Assembly: GCA_963781555.1 (NCBI GenBank)
Contig: CAWAGB010000006.1
Span: 186,001 to 250,000 of the forward strand
Reading direction: 5' to 3'
Length of the DNA stretch: 64,000 nt
Source of the DNA: JAICQM01 sp963781555
GTDB taxonomy: Bacteria; Chloroflexota; Limnocylindria; QHBO01
Positions within the stretch are counted from its first letter, which is position 1. Each line of letters starts with the position of its first letter. The translations under genes and the position numbers were made by a program. The notes under the pieces are model-generated. The model was not told the origin of the DNA, ran no database searches, and saw only the letters and a program-made list of their open reading frames with translations. Positions 62,921 through 64,000 of the stretch are shown in pieces.

Positions 62921-63458
62921 GGTTCGCCGCGAGCTGCTGGAGCACTTCCGCTTCGGTGAGCTGGACGTGCGCGCGGCGCCGCATCTCGACCATCTGCGCG
63001 GCTGCGTGGCGTGTCGCGACGACGTCGGGCTGGATCGCAGCGTCGTGCGCAACCTGCAGCGTGCGCTGGCCGAGCGCATCTCGGATGCCGCCCCCAGCCC
63101 TACCGCCTTCGAGGCCATCCGTCGCCGCGCGCTCGAGCCGCCGTCGGTGAGCTGGGGCGACCGGCTGTGGCGCTGGGCCCGGGTCGTGCCCGCAGGCGCC
63201 GCCATCGCCCTGGTCGGCTTCGCCATCGTCGGCAACGTGGCCGGCGGCAGCGTCCCGCAGGCTGCGGCCCCGCGCCAAGTTGCGTGGCCCGGCTTCCAGG
63301 AACGCGCCCCGTATGACCCGGTCGCGCGCGACGACTTCTGGACCGAGGGCTACCTCCTCCCGTCGGCCCCCGCCACGGGGCTGATCGCGTACGTCGACGT
63401 GAGCCAGCTGCCGCACCGGCCGCCCATCGGTCCCGCCAACAAGGGCATCACCCGGTGA
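62907..63458 (+). CDS. Anti-sigma-type membrane protein
   Basis: A 183-residue protein that should hold the ECF sigma factor. The N-terminus has a zinc-finger-like set HLDHLRGCVACRDD (about 26-40: H, C, C). One membrane helix (about 92-113, VVPAGAAIALVGFAIVGNVA) is followed by an extracytoplasmic domain (FQERAPYDPVARDDFWTEG). ATG 62907 lies within the sigma gene end; GTG of the next gene overlaps its stop. Confidence 0.85.
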   Translation: MSCRRVRRELLEHFRFGELDVRAAPHLDHLRGCVACRDDVGLDRSVVRNLQRALAERISDAAPSPTAFEAIRRRALEPPSVSWGDRLWRWARVVPAGAAIALVGFAIVGNVAGGSVPQAAAPRQVAWPGFQERAPYDPVARDDFWTEGYLLPSAPATGLIAYVDVSQLPHRPPIGPANKGITR

Positions 63459-64000
63459 TCGTCCGCCTCCCCGGAACGGGGCGGCGGATGCACGTCGTCC
63501 TGCTGGCCGTGCTGCTGGGCGCCTGCGCAGCGCCCGCGGCATCGAGCGCGGTCCCGTCGGATCGATCTTCGGATGCCGCGCGCGCGGCTGCGCCGATCCG
63601 CCTGTCATTCGACGTGCCGCCGGTCCCGGGTCCCGTCAAGCCGTTCCGTGGCGAGGCCTCCCAGCAGGTCTACATCCGCGACGGGCGCGTGAGCATGTAC
63701 TTCGAGCTGCGCAACGTCGGCGAGGAGCCCATCACGTGGCTCAACACCCTCTACGACTACGAGCCGCAGCAGCTCTACACCCCGGTCGTCCAGCTCGAGT
63801 GGCAGGAGGGCGGACGCGCCGTGTACACGCGCAACGGCCGCTTCTTCCCCAGCCCGGCCATCATCCAGCCGGGCGACGCGGCGGTGTACATGATGGGCGG
63901 CGAGCCGGTCCAGGGCGCGGGGACGCCGGGGGATCTGCTGACCCATATCAAGTACTGCCCGACGCGCGGCATGGACGACGTACCCGGCATCCCCGTGCCC
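63455..64000 (+). CDS. Lipoprotein, 3' end beyond the window
   Basis: 182 codons are present without a stop. GTG 63455 overlaps the anti-sigma stop (GTGA). Signal VIVRLPGTGRRMHVVLLAVLLGAC ends in a LGAC lipobox (Cys 24). The mature part is beta-rich (FELRNVGEEPITWLNTLYDY, then GRFFPSPAIIQPGDAAVYMMG), like an extracytoplasmic Ig-type domain. ATG 63488 is a less likely start because it would leave a signal with no positively charged region. It may be an ECF-regulated envelope protein. Confidence 0.75.
   Translation, partial: MIVRLPGTGRRMHVVLLAVLLGACAAPAASSAVPSDRSSDAARAAAPIRLSFDVPPVPGPVKPFRGEASQQVYIRDGRVSMYFELRNVGEEPITWLNTLYDYEPQQLYTPVVQLEWQEGGRAVYTRNGRFFPSPAIIQPGDAAVYMMGGEPVQGAGTPGDLLTHIKYCPTRGMDDVPGIPVP

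Overview
The window is very GC-rich (roughly 70% by eye), densely packed bacterial chromosome. ATG, GTG and TTG starts are mixed, and stop/start overlaps of the ATGA/GTGA type are very common. There is no rRNA marker, so taxonomy is inference. The best fit is a high-GC Chloroflexota (Limnocylindria/Ellin6529-like) or a similar monoderm lineage: single-chain glycyl-tRNA synthetase, an mraZ-to-ftsZ cluster carrying the Sbp (DUF1290) gene, separate BCCP and methylmalonyl-CoA mutase subunits, YggS/YggT after ftsZ, and no outer-membrane genes.

Layout. 0-8.2 kb: end of recO (frameshifted), glyS, a TPR protein, an acetyltransferase resembling AAC(2')-I enzymes, a CorA transporter, pyruvate phosphate dikinase, then on the minus strand a sigma factor with a repeat-bearing anti-sigma-like membrane protein. 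8.2-16.5 kb: dnaG-rpoD, the remnant of a nitroreductase gene, tRNA-Asn, four small genes, and parA-parB on the minus strand, with parB interrupted by three apparent +1 frameshifts. 16.5-32.5 kb: a carbon-metabolism island. Propionyl-CoA carboxylase (three polypeptides), methylmalonyl-CoA mutase and epimerase feed succinyl-CoA to succinyl-CoA synthetase (sucCD), isocitrate dehydrogenase, malic enzyme and succinate dehydrogenase (sdhCDAB). 32.5-36 kb: RNase H, RNase P RNA, lipoproteins and exported proteins. 36.1-53.6 kb: the division and cell-wall cluster mraZ-rsmH-orf70-ftsL-pbp2-murF-mraY-murD-ftsW-murG-murB-ddl-ftsQ-sbp-ftsA-ftsZ-yggS-yggT, lacking murE and murC. 53.6-57 kb: tRNA-Val, MFS transporter, menG-like methyltransferase, glycosyltransferase. 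57-62.3 kb: a Nudix gene and the complete T-H-P1-P2 glycine-cleavage set behind a possibly structured leader. 62.3-64 kb: an ECF sigma/anti-sigma pair and a truncated lipoprotein gene.

Most notable signals. (1) Four close matches to a 16-bp palindrome, GTCTTTGCGCAAAGAC, lie within 4.7 kb around parAB, one over the expected -35 region of the tRNA-Met promoter. They are candidates for a non-canonical parS centromere. (2) A 5' region before the Nudix-gcv operon can form three consecutive perfect hairpins plus a competing helix. (3) The anti-sigma-like protein ends in three DNDGD-type repeats. (4) TAGAAT/TAGACT -10 elements recur in front of operons, some promoters sitting only 6-9 nt from the start codon, which suggests leaderless transcripts.

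Everything here comes from reading the sequence. No database search, alignment program or folding program was run.
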